Counted from the first letter of the stretch, positions 1 to 6,376 are shown. The stretch: DNA of 9,219 bases from Caulobacteraceae bacterium (GCA_003136615.1 PLFA01000075.1:798-10016), one strand, 5' to 3'. Numbers and translations: made by a program. The notes: generated by a model not told the origin, from the sequence alone.

Positions 1-113
1 GCGTTGTGGCTGATCAGCCGGTGGCGCTTGCCCGCCACGCCGGCCTTGATCTTGCCGGTGGCCGTGAGCTTGAAGCGCTTTTTGGCGCCTGACTTCGTCT
101 TCAGTTTTGGCAT
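1..113 (-). CDS. rpmI: 50S ribosomal protein L35 (N-terminal part, cut by window edge)
   Basis: L35 is a small, highly basic protein of the large ribosomal subunit that binds 23S rRNA. The 37 complete codons visible begin MPKLKTKSGAKKRFKLTA and continue through GKIKAG and GKRHRLISHN, the conserved N-terminal half of bacterial L35 (usually about 65 residues). The rest, and probably rplT (L20), the usual next gene, would lie beyond the left edge. The ATG at 111-113 matches the invariant N-terminus of the family, so the start is secure even though no good Shine-Dalgarno sequence precedes it. infC, which precedes rpmI in many bacteria, is not upstream here; the upstream gene is the TspO homologue, 164 bp away. 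This suggests rpmI has its own promoter in that gap. Confidence 0.96.
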   Translation of the reverse strand, partial: MPKLKTKSGAKKRFKLTATGKIKAGVAGKRHRLISHN

Positions 114-120
114 TTCGCTT

Positions 121-145
121 CGGCGGTCCGGTAAAGGAGCCGCCG
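121..145 (-). promoter_or_regulatory. possible hairpin in the rpmI leader
   Basis: On the minus strand CGGCGG (140-145) can pair with CCGCCG (121-126) around a 13-nt loop. The stem ends 7 nt before the rpmI ATG, where a ribosome-binding site would normally lie. Leader structures upstream of rpmI are known to be used for L20 autoregulation in E. coli, but this stem is short and GC-rich stems arise by chance in such DNA. A regulatory role is inference only. Confidence 0.25.
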
Positions 146-222
146 TCCTCTTGTTAAGGGACTGCATGAAAGAGCCGCCATGGCATGCCGTATTGGCCAG
201 GCCGCTCAATTGGAAAGCGGGG

Positions 223-251
223 CTCATAGGGGAACCGCCGCCTAAAGGCAA
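223..251 (-). promoter_or_regulatory. candidate rpmI promoter
   Basis: On the minus strand TTGCCT (246-251) and TATGAG (223-228) are separated by exactly 17 bp. Each matches the sigma-70-type consensus at 4 of 6 bases. Transcription would start near 216 and give a leader of about 100 nt before rpmI. The position fits the need for a ribosomal-protein promoter between tspO and rpmI, but the match is modest and unproven. Confidence 0.28.
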
Positions 252-277
252 GCTTACGAGCGCGGAGAGGACTTGCG

Positions 278-775
278 TTATGCGGCTTTCTTGCCGCGCG
301 CCTGCCCCGAAAACGGCGGGTTCATCCGCACGATCATGGCGTTGAGGATCGTGGCGAAGGCGACCCAGAGGGCATAGGGAGTCAGCAGCAAGCCGGAAAG
401 CGGCGAGATGGGTGTCAGGGCGATGATCAGGGCCATAACTGACAGCCAGAGGAACGGCACCTCGATCAGAGCCCAGTCGGGGCGGCGCAGATTGAAGAAA
501 AGGGGGCTCCAGGCCAGTTGGAAGGCGATATTCACCCCAAACAGTGCAATAATCATGTCGCGCTGCGGCGCCGTCGTCGCGTGAAGCCAAGCCAAGGCGC
601 CGGCCCAGGCCGCCAGCCCCAAGATCACCGCCCAGGCGGGACCAAAGAGCCAATTCGGCGGATTCCAGCGCGGTTTCTTCAGGTCCCGGTACCAGGGCCC
701 CACATCCGTCATGACACCGCCTATCCCCATGACGATGATGGCGGCGAGGCCGGCAATGATAACGGTAAGTGTCAT
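278..775 (-). CDS. tspO: TspO/MBR (translocator protein) family membrane protein
   Basis: This is a 165-residue member of the TspO/MBR family (bacterial homologues of the mitochondrial translocator protein/peripheral benzodiazepine receptor), which bind porphyrins and in Rhodobacter modulate tetrapyrrole and pigment gene expression. Five hydrophobic segments are visible at about 4-22, 43-64, 72-94, 101-120 and 126-148, the expected topology. The signature loop after helix 1 is clear: WYRDLKKPRWNPPNW (28-42) followed by FGPAW (44-48). WSPLFF (89-94) and PYALWVAFATILNAMIVR (133-150) are also family-typical. The usual PVWTxLYxxMG of helix 2 is weakened to PAWAVILGLAAW, so ligand preference may differ. 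The tail ends in a basic GKKAA. The start is the ATG at 773-775; only a weak AGGCGA precedes it. It lies 72 bp downstream of the secreted two-domain gene and may be read with it. The substrate is not evident from the neighbours; no bacteriochlorophyll or haem genes are in view. Confidence 0.94.
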   Translation of the reverse strand: MTLTVIIAGLAAIIVMGIGGVMTDVGPWYRDLKKPRWNPPNWLFGPAWAVILGLAAWAGALAWLHATTAPQRDMIIALFGVNIAFQLAWSPLFFNLRRPDWALIEVPFLWLSVMALIIALTPISPLSGLLLTPYALWVAFATILNAMIVRMNPPFSGQARGKKAA

Positions 776-847
776 GTCTGGCGTCGCCTAAGCGTGGTTT
801 CGGGCATCATATAGGCGCTTGACGGCGGGCGCGACCTCTTCGGTAGG

Positions 848-2089
848 CTACGGCGCCCGCGCGGCGGTGATCCTCACCTCAAGCTGGTCGTCACGGGGAT
901 TGAGGAAGTCGAGGCGCGTGCGGCCGTCGGGCATCTCGCTGATCACCGCGGGGCTGAGCGAGCTCGTCAGGCGCCATCCGGCGGGGAGGACGACGGCATC
1001 GGCCGGGCGCCCGAAGGTCCGGTCGAAGAAGAGTTCGTCTCCCTCCAGCCTGTAGCCCTTCGGATCGGCATAGGTCTCGGACATACGAAGGCGTAGGGAG
1101 CCGCCGGGCCGAACAGGGGGGAAGCTGAAGAGGACGATTTCGGTCTGCGGCCCCACATCGCGCAGGTCCGGATCACTTACCCCGGCGGCGGCGATCTCCG
1201 CGCCTTTCAGGATCCTCGCGGAAATGGCGGCCCCAGTGTCCAGATCGCGCGCCGAGGGATCGGAGACCTCGCTCCCGGTGCGCACCACATTGACATACTG
1301 GCCGACGCCGGGGCGGTCCTCCGTGTAGTCATGATAGAGGGCGAACGCGTGGGTCTCGGGCGGTTTCAAGAAGTAGACAATGTCGCGCGTTTGACGGGCT
1401 CGCTCGTCGACCTTTGCGCTGAGAGGTGTCGCCGGGCCTAGCTCGGCGGGCCTCGCACGGATGATGAGCGGCGCTTCGGCCGGCGTGTTGTTCAGAAAGC
1501 TGATCCTCAGGCGCCCGTCCGCCTCCCGCGCGACTTGGGAGGGGTAGTTGCAGGAGACCAGGGCATAGCCAGCGGGGAGGACCACGGCGTTGCGTTTGAT
1601 GCCGAGCGGCCGATCAAAGATCAGGTCAGAGCCATCCATGTGATAGCTGCGGGCGTCCTCATAGGTCTTTTCGATAAGTATGCGGCCGCCCCCGCCATCG
1701 GCGGGAACCGGCCGGGACAGCTCGACGCGGATATAGTCTTGTGTCGGGTCCGCGTCGGGGAATTCCGGGCCCTTGGCCTGGACCCCGCTCACCACGCCGA
1801 ACTTCAGCGGCGCGCCCGTCGCGAGATCCGTGACGCTCTCGTCCGAGGCGATGCTGCCCTTGCGGATAGGATTGAAAAACGCCGTGGCCCCCGACCGCGC
1901 TGCGGTGATGTCATAGATGATGCGGAACTTGCCTGAGCCCGGCGCCAGAAGCTCATAGCGGGTATAGCCGTCGGCCTCCTGCGGCCCGAGGCGCGCGGCG
2001 GCGTCAGGCGTCTGGGCGCGGGCGGGAGCGCCAAAGGTCGCGACAGCGAGGGCTAGGATCAGGGATAGTGCGGCGGCCTCAGGTCTCAC
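848..2089 (-). CDS. secreted protein with two tandem copies of an unrecognised domain
   Basis: I do not recognise this 413-residue protein as a named family. Residues 1-25 form a Sec signal peptide (hydrophobic core LILALAVATFG, then APARA before Q26), so it is exported to the periplasm or cell surface. The mature part is an internal duplication: copy 1 is about 44-213 and copy 2 about 238-411. The second half of each copy aligns without gaps at an offset of 197: KTYEDARSYHMDG with ETYADPKGYRLEG, LIFDRPLG with LFFDRTFG, NAVVLPAGYALVS with DAVVLPAGWRLTS, and DGRLRISFLN with DGRTRLDFLN. The alternating hydrophobic pattern suggests beta-sandwich folds. There is one cysteine (C180) and no catalytic motif I know. 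The start is GTG at 2087-2089, preceded by AAAGGGAA at 2096-2103. It follows the thiolase stop by 21 nt, so the two are probably co-transcribed, though a functional link is not obvious. Confidence 0.85.
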   Translation of the reverse strand: MRPEAAALSLILALAVATFGAPARAQTPDAAARLGPQEADGYTRYELLAPGSGKFRIIYDITAARSGATAFFNPIRKGSIASDESVTDLATGAPLKFGVVSGVQAKGPEFPDADPTQDYIRVELSRPVPADGGGGRILIEKTYEDARSYHMDGSDLIFDRPLGIKRNAVVLPAGYALVSCNYPSQVAREADGRLRISFLNNTPAEAPLIIRARPAELGPATPLSAKVDERARQTRDIVYFLKPPETHAFALYHDYTEDRPGVGQYVNVVRTGSEVSDPSARDLDTGAAISARILKGAEIAAAGVSDPDLRDVGPQTEIVLFSFPPVRPGGSLRLRMSETYADPKGYRLEGDELFFDRTFGRPADAVVLPAGWRLTSSLSPAVISEMPDGRTRLDFLNPRDDQLEVRITAARAP

Positions 2090-2110
2090 GGCTTGTTCCC
2101 TTTGTGACGT

Positions 2111-3307
2111 TTACGCCCCCTCGAATATCGCCGCGATGCCCTGGCCGCCGCCGATGCACATGGTCTCAAGGCCGTATTTCACGTCGCGGCGTTTCATTTC
2201 GCGCAGAAGGTTGGCGAGGATGCGCCCGCCAGTGGCGCCAATGGGGTGGCCGAGGGAAATGCCGGAGCCGTTAACGTTTAGCCGGTCCCGGTCATCCCAG
2301 CCCCAGCCTTTGAGCACGGCGAGAACCTGCGGGGCGAAGGCTTCATTGAGTTCCACCAGGCCGATGTCGTCCCAGTCCATGCCAGTGCGCGCGAAAAGGC
2401 GCTGGACGGCGGGGACAGGGCCGATGCCCATGCGGGAGGGCTCGCAGCCGGCCGCGGCCCAGCCCACGAGATAGCCCATCGGCTCCAGGCCCAGCTCCTC
2501 GAGCTTGTCCTCGGCGACGACCAGGCAGGCGGCGGCGGCGTCGTTCTGCTGGCTGGCATTGCCGGCGGTGACCACGCCCCCGGCCTCCAGGGCCTTTAGC
2601 GCGCCGAGGCTCTCAGGCGTCGCGTCGGCCCGAACCCCCTCGTCCTTGGCGAAGGTCACCGGCGCGCCGCGCTTTTGCGGCACGTCCACGGGCACGGTCT
2701 CGTCGTCGAACTTGCCGGCGGCCCAGGCGGCGGCGGCCCGCTGGTGGCTGGCGGCGGCATATTCGTCGCAGGCCTCGCGGGAGATCTGATAGTCCCGCGC
2801 CAGGTTGTCGGCGGTCTCGACCATGCCGGTGATCACGCCGAACCGTGAAATCGGCTGGGACATGACCCGCCCACGGGCCAGGCGGTCATGAAGAGTCACC
2901 GAGCCGGCCCGCGCCCCGCCGCGCATGTCGGTGGTGTAGTATTCGGCGTTGCTCATGCTCTCGACGCCGCCCGCCACCACCACATCGGCGGCCCCGGTCT
3001 GAACCATCATGGCGGCGTCGATGACAGCCTGGAGGCCGCTGCCGCAGCGCCGATCAAGTTGATAGCCTGGAACCGAAATCGGCAGTCCCGCCGCCAGCGC
3101 CGACCAGCGCGCGATGCAGGGGGCCTCGCCGCTGCCATAGCCCTGGGCGAAGATCACATCATCGATTCGTTCGGGGTCGATCCCCGTGCGCTCCACCAGG
3201 GCTTTGAGGATCACCGCGCCCAGTTCGCCCGCCGGGATGCTGGCCAGGGCGCCAAGGAACTTGCCCACGGGGGTGCGAATGGGCGAGACGATAGCGGCGC
3301 GTTTCAT
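2111..3307 (-). CDS. thiolase (acetyl-CoA C-acyltransferase / acetyltransferase)
   Basis: This 398-residue cytosolic thiolase catalyses condensation of two acyl-CoAs or thiolytic cleavage of a 3-ketoacyl-CoA. All active-site elements are present: nucleophilic Cys88 in RRCGSGLQA, the NEAFA block near 320, His354 in SLGHPIGATGG, and the acid/base Cys384 in CIGGGQG. The N-terminal RTPVGKFLGAL and the AGGVESMS block near 112 are also typical. The length is standard. The usual Asn three residues before the first Cys is replaced by Asp-Arg (LDRRC), a variation I associate with one thiolase subgroup. The sequence does not separate a biosynthetic enzyme (PhaA/AtoB type) from a degradative 3-ketoacyl-CoA thiolase, so I give no symbol. 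No phaB, phaC or fadB homologue is adjacent. The ATG at 3305-3307 has GAGGAG (3317-3322) 9 nt upstream. The gene is divergent from the aminotransferase and leads into the secreted two-domain gene. Confidence 0.94.
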   Translation of the reverse strand: MKRAAIVSPIRTPVGKFLGALASIPAGELGAVILKALVERTGIDPERIDDVIFAQGYGSGEAPCIARWSALAAGLPISVPGYQLDRRCGSGLQAVIDAAMMVQTGAADVVVAGGVESMSNAEYYTTDMRGGARAGSVTLHDRLARGRVMSQPISRFGVITGMVETADNLARDYQISREACDEYAAASHQRAAAAWAAGKFDDETVPVDVPQKRGAPVTFAKDEGVRADATPESLGALKALEAGGVVTAGNASQQNDAAAACLVVAEDKLEELGLEPMGYLVGWAAAGCEPSRMGIGPVPAVQRLFARTGMDWDDIGLVELNEAFAPQVLAVLKGWGWDDRDRLNVNGSGISLGHPIGATGGRILANLLREMKRRDVKYGLETMCIGGGQGIAAIFEGA

Positions 3308-3373
3308 GCTTGGGGTCTCCTCAGGCGAGCGCTTTATTGGCCCCGCTCGTGCCGAGGGATGGGGGTACTAGTC

Positions 3374-3380
3374 AAGGGAG
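3374..3380 (+). promoter_or_regulatory. ribosome-binding site deciding the aminotransferase start
   Basis: AAGGGAG lies 10 nt before an in-frame TTG at 3391. The only longer option, a TTG at 3310, has no such site, would begin 2 bp from the thiolase start codon, and would add 27 residues unlike the family. This supports 3391 as the true start. Confidence 0.6.
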
Positions 3381-3390
3381 AGCCCCGCCA

Positions 3391-4293
3391 TTGGCCGGAA
3401 GCCAGGACTTCGCCGAGGACCCGCGCAACGCCAATGTGCTGATCTATGTGGACGGGGCGCTGGTGAGGCGCGAGGACGCCAAGGTCTCCATCTTCGACGC
3501 CGGTTTCACCATGGGCGACGGGGTCTGGGAGGGGCTGCGCCTACACAAGGGTCGTCTGATGTTCCTGAACGCGCATCTGGATCGCCTGATGGCCGGCGCC
3601 GCGAAAATCCGTATGGCGGGCCTGGAGCGCACGACGGTGGAAAAGGCCCTGAGCCGCACCCTCGAGGCGAATGGCATGACCGATGGGGCCCATCTGCGAC
3701 TGATGGTGACGCGGGGCGTCAAGACCGCGGTGAACCAGGATCCGCGCAATGCCGTGGGAAGACCCACGATCGTGGTGACCGCCGAGTATAAGGCCGCGCC
3801 GCCCCGGCCGCCAGGCTGGGGCCTGGCGCTCCGAACCGCCTCCATCCGTTGCACGGGGCCGGACATGTTCGACATGCGGCTCAATTCCCACAGTCGGCTC
3901 AGCCTGATCATGGCCCTGTTGGAAGCCATCGAGGCAGATGGCGATGAGGCCTTGATGCTGGACCCCCACGGCCATGTGTCGACCTGCAACGCCACGAATT
4001 TCTTCTGGGTGAAGGATGGGGCCGTGTTCACCTCGAGCGGGAACTATTGCTTCAACGGGATCACGCGGGGGAACGTGGTCGCCCTGGCCCAAGCGAACGG
4101 CGTGCCGCTTCATGCGGGCGACTTCCCGCTGGAGCATGCCTGGGGGGCGGACGAGGCCTTCGTCACCGGCACCCTGGGCGGTCTTACGTCCGTAAAGTCT
4201 ATTGATGGTCGGGAGATGAACGCTTCGCCGGGGCCGCTCACCTCGCGCCTGACGGCGCTGTATAATGAACTGAAAGACGCCGAGGCCGCATGA
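3391..4293 (+). CDS. class IV aminotransferase homologue lacking the PLP lysine
   Basis: This protein of about 300 residues belongs to the fold-type IV PLP family (branched-chain, D-amino-acid aminotransferases, aminodeoxychorismate lyase). Family marks are VLIYVDGALVRREDAKVSIFD near the N-terminus, GDGVWEGLRLHKGR (about 42-55), LRLMVTRGVK (102-111), GITRGNVV (223-230) and VTGTLGGLT (258-266). The Schiff-base Lys should follow the DxK pattern near residue 160; here it is DMRLNSHSRL, with Arg163 (CGG, 3877-3879) and also Arg169 (CGG, 3895-3897). No other Lys lies nearby. The Glu of the VSE/VTE motif is Thr198 in VSTCNATNFF. The rest of the fold looks intact, with no frameshift, so the protein may have lost or changed its chemistry. 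Start: TTG at 3391 with AAGGGAG upstream. It overlaps the sulfotransferase-like gene in ATGA (4290-4293), implying translational coupling. The substrate is unknown. Confidence 0.88.
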   Translation: MAGSQDFAEDPRNANVLIYVDGALVRREDAKVSIFDAGFTMGDGVWEGLRLHKGRLMFLNAHLDRLMAGAAKIRMAGLERTTVEKALSRTLEANGMTDGAHLRLMVTRGVKTAVNQDPRNAVGRPTIVVTAEYKAAPPRPPGWGLALRTASIRCTGPDMFDMRLNSHSRLSLIMALLEAIEADGDEALMLDPHGHVSTCNATNFFWVKDGAVFTSSGNYCFNGITRGNVVALAQANGVPLHAGDFPLEHAWGADEAFVTGTLGGLTSVKSIDGREMNASPGPLTSRLTALYNELKDAEAA

Positions 4294-5033
4294 CGGCGAC
4301 GATGCCCCTTCGAATCGCCATGTGGTCGGGGCCGCGCAATATCTCCACAGCCATGATGCGGGCCTTCGAGAACCGTGCGGACACCGCCGTCGTGGATGAG
4401 CCCTTCTACGCCGCCTGGCTCCTGCGCAGCGGCGCCGAACACCCCATGCGCGAGGTGATTCTGGTGGCCCAGCCGACGGACCCGGACCAGGTGATCTCGG
4501 GTCTGCTGGGGCCAATTCCAGGTGGTCGGCGCATTTTCTATCAGAAACATATGGCTCATCACATGACGCCAGATATGGATCTGGAATGGATGAGCGCCTG
4601 CGCGAATGTCTTTCTTATCCGCCGCCCCGTTGAGGTTCTGGCCTCCTATGCCGTGCGCCGTCCCGATGCGAGCTTGGAGGACATTGGAGTCGTCCAACAG
4701 TGTGATCTCTTTGAGCGCGAGGCCGACCGTCTGGGCGCACCGCCGCCCGTGATCGAGTCCGCCGATGTGCTCGCTGATCCCCGGCGGGCTCTAACCGCGC
4801 TTTGCGCGGCGGTCGGCCTGGACTTCGATCCCGCCATGCTGGCGTGGCCGGCCGGTCCGCGCCAGAGTGATGGGGTTTGGGCCCCGGCCTGGTACGACGC
4901 GGTGGAGCGCTCAACAGGCTTTGCGCCGATCCGGCCGCCAGCTTCCCTTGAAGATCTCGCGCCCGGTCTTCGACCCATTGCCGAGGCCGCGGCGCCCTAT
5001 TACGAAAGCCTGGCGCGGTTCAAGTTGGGGTGA
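4290..5033 (+). CDS. sulfotransferase-like P-loop protein
   Basis: This 247-residue, probably cytosolic protein resembles small sulfotransferases, which transfer sulfate from PAPS. The P-loop-like 5'-phosphosulfate motif is WSGPRNISTAMMRAF (12-26); the 3'-phosphate-binding region is VFLIRRPVEVLASYA (107-121), with the Arg-Arg-Pro and Ser expected there. YQKH (84-87) precedes a core helix. The C-terminal block DGVWAPAWYDAVERSTGF (194-211) matches, from memory, the N-terminal domain of plant branched-chain-aminotransferase-like proteins 1 and 2, where this domain is fused to a class IV aminotransferase. Here the aminotransferase homologue is the upstream gene, overlapping in ATGA, so the two products probably work as a complex or in succession. 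An internal ATG at codon 5 is a possible alternative start. The 3' end overlaps the convergent isomerase gene by 14 bp. Whether it uses PAPS or has become a general nucleotide-binding or kinase-like protein cannot be told from sequence. Confidence 0.85.
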   Translation: MTATMPLRIAMWSGPRNISTAMMRAFENRADTAVVDEPFYAAWLLRSGAEHPMREVILVAQPTDPDQVISGLLGPIPGGRRIFYQKHMAHHMTPDMDLEWMSACANVFLIRRPVEVLASYAVRRPDASLEDIGVVQQCDLFEREADRLGAPPPVIESADVLADPRRALTALCAAVGLDFDPAMLAWPAGPRQSDGVWAPAWYDAVERSTGFAPIRPPASLEDLAPGLRPIAEAAAPYYESLARFKLG

Positions 5034-5643
5034 AAGTCCGCTCGCCCCCCAAAATCGCCTCTTGCACGTCCCTTAGCTGATCCTTGCCGAAGAACATCTC
5101 CGCGCCGACGAAGAAGGTGGGTGAGCCGAAGGCGCCGCGGGCGACGGCGGCGTCCGTGTTGGCGATCAGGGCGGCCTTGATCTCGGGGGCCTGAGCTCCC
5201 GCCAGGAGCCTTTGGGCGTCAAAATCATTTTCCTCCAGGACCGCCCTAACAACGGCAGGGTCGTCCAGCTTCCTGGGCTCGGACCACATATTATGGAAAA
5301 TTACATCTACATAATGCGAGAAGCATCCTTCCCGCTCGGCGGCGATGGCGCCGCGCATCAGGCCTAGGGTATTGACCGGAAAATGCGGGTTCATCTTGAA
5401 ATCGGTGATAGCGTGGCGCGCCAGAAAACGGCCCGTTTCCACCTCCATAAAGGCGATCTTGGCGGGGATGTCGCCGAAGGCCTCCATGGGCGAGCGGTTG
5501 TGGGTCGCCTTGAAAATTCCGCCGAGCAGGATCGGCACATAGCGAAACCGCGCCCCCGTCCGGGCCTCAATGGCGGGGATGACGCGATGGGCCAGATAGG
5601 CGTTGGGACTGCCGAAATCGAAGAGAAACTCGACGCTCGTCAT
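5020..5643 (-). CDS. 2-hydroxychromene-2-carboxylate isomerase-like protein (DsbA fold, kappa-GST type)
   Basis: This 207-residue cytosolic protein belongs to the DsbA/kappa-glutathione-transferase group whose best-known member, NahD, isomerises 2-hydroxychromene-2-carboxylate in naphthalene breakdown using glutathione. The thioredoxin-fold N-terminus FLFDFGSPNAYLAH (6-19) carries Ser12 at the catalytic position, and there is no CxxC, so it is not a disulfide oxidase. LGGIFKATHNRSPM (40-53) and GSPTFFVG with cis-Pro175 (173-180), followed by MFFGKDQL, are also typical. The frame is open 30 codons further upstream, but those overlap the SDR coding region and do not fit the family. The ATG at 5641-5643 starts one base after the SDR stop (TGA-T-ATG), so translation is probably coupled. 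Other naphthalene-pathway genes are absent, and the true substrate is likely a different glutathione-linked or CoA compound. Confidence 0.9.
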   Translation of the reverse strand: MTSVEFLFDFGSPNAYLAHRVIPAIEARTGARFRYVPILLGGIFKATHNRSPMEAFGDIPAKIAFMEVETGRFLARHAITDFKMNPHFPVNTLGLMRGAIAAEREGCFSHYVDVIFHNMWSEPRKLDDPAVVRAVLEENDFDAQRLLAGAQAPEIKAALIANTDAAVARGAFGSPTFFVGAEMFFGKDQLRDVQEAILGGERTFTPT

Positions 5644-5644
5644 A

Positions 5645-6376
5645 TCACCAGCGCTCGCCATAGGGCCTAAGATCCAGTTCGTGGGTCCAGGCGTCCCGGC
5701 TCTGGTGATGCAATTGCCAATAGGTCTCGGCAATGGAGGCAGGCGCCATCAGGGCGTCCGGCGCCGGATCGACCTCGCCGCTGCGTTGGGCGCGCATCTG
5801 GCGCACCCAGGCGGTGTCGACTCCAGAGTCGATGATCAGATGGGCGACATGGATATTCCGGGGCCCAAGCTCGCGGGCCAGACTCTGGGCCAGGGCGCGC
5901 AGACCGAACTTGGCGCTGGCGAAGGCGGCGAAGCCCGCCCCGCCGCGCAGGCTCGCCGTGGCGCCGGTGAAGAAGATTGAGCCCCGGCCGCGGGAAAGCA
6001 TGATGCGCGCCGCCTCTCGCCCGGTGAGAAAACCCGAATAGCAGGCCATCTCCCAGACCTTGCGGAAGACCCGCTCCGTGGTCTCCAGGATCGGGAAATT
6101 CACATTGGCCCCGACGTTGAAAATGACGAGATCCAGCGGAGCCGCCGCATCCGCCTCGGCCAGGAAGGCGGTGACGGATTTGTCATCCCGGGCATCCAAT
6201 GTTCGGCCGACGCAGCGACCTCCGGCGGCTTCAATCTCATCGACGAGGGGCTGGAGCTTCTCGCCGTTGCGGCGTCCCGCAAAGACCCTGTAACCTCCAG
6301 CCGCGAAGCGACGGGCGATAGCCGCCCCGATGAAATCGCCCGCGCCGATCACGGCTACGGAGGCGTCACGCTTCAT
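5645..6376 (-). CDS. atypical short-chain dehydrogenase/reductase (SDR) with Phe at the Tyr position
   Basis: With the start at 6374-6376 the protein has 243 residues. It has a Rossmann fold with the nucleotide-binding turn VIGAGDFIGAAIARRF (9-24; Gly11, Gly13, Gly17) and AGRR at the end of strand 2, which favours NADP(H). VIFNVGAN (84-91) stands for the NNAG motif. The active-site stretch is FFTGATASLRGGAGF then AAFASAKFGLRAL: the YxxxK motif reads FxxxK, with Phe152 (codon 5921-5923) and Lys156 (5909-5911). I recall close relatives with the same FAxAK, so this may be a family trait, not a lesion. The C-terminus WTHELDLRPYGERW is also family-like. Upstream in-frame starts exist (GTG 6419-6421, ATG 6407-6409), adding 15 or 11 residues; none has a strong ribosome-binding site, and I chose the start that gives the usual short lead into strand 1. 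It is coupled to the downstream isomerase gene. The substrate is unknown. Confidence 0.88.
   Translation of the reverse strand: MKRDASVAVIGAGDFIGAAIARRFAAGGYRVFAGRRNGEKLQPLVDEIEAAGGRCVGRTLDARDDKSVTAFLAEADAAAPLDLVIFNVGANVNFPILETTERVFRKVWEMACYSGFLTGREAARIMLSRGRGSIFFTGATASLRGGAGFAAFASAKFGLRALAQSLARELGPRNIHVAHLIIDSGVDTAWVRQMRAQRSGEVDPAPDALMAPASIAETYWQLHHQSRDAWTHELDLRPYGERW

Noticed and set aside
806..811. TATGAT on the minus strand as a tspO -10 box
   Set aside because: It matches -10 well, but the sequence 17 bp upstream (TCGCGC) is not a -35 element, so I could not support a promoter.
3310..3390. Upstream TTG giving 27 extra N-terminal residues for the aminotransferase
   Set aside because: No ribosome-binding site, non-conserved sequence, and it begins 2 bp from the divergent thiolase start; TTG at 3391 has a good AAGGGAG.
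3541..4515. A 324-codon minus-strand frame opposite the aminotransferase and sulfotransferase genes
   Set aside because: Shadow of two genes with strong family motifs; its Arg/Pro/His-rich translation has no domain.
5025..5052. TTGGGG...CCCCAA inverted repeat at the convergent gene ends as a bidirectional terminator
   Set aside because: The 6-bp stem has a 16-nt loop and no T-run follows on either strand; part of it is coding.
5281..5330. AT-richer patch inside the isomerase gene as a sign of insertion
   Set aside because: It encodes the in-frame, ordinary-looking segment HYVDVIFHNMW with no break in the protein, so the base composition follows from the amino acids.
5644..5733. Thirty extra N-terminal codons for the isomerase
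   Set aside because: They lie wholly inside the SDR coding region in another frame and do not resemble the thioredoxin-fold start; the ATG at 5643 fits the family.
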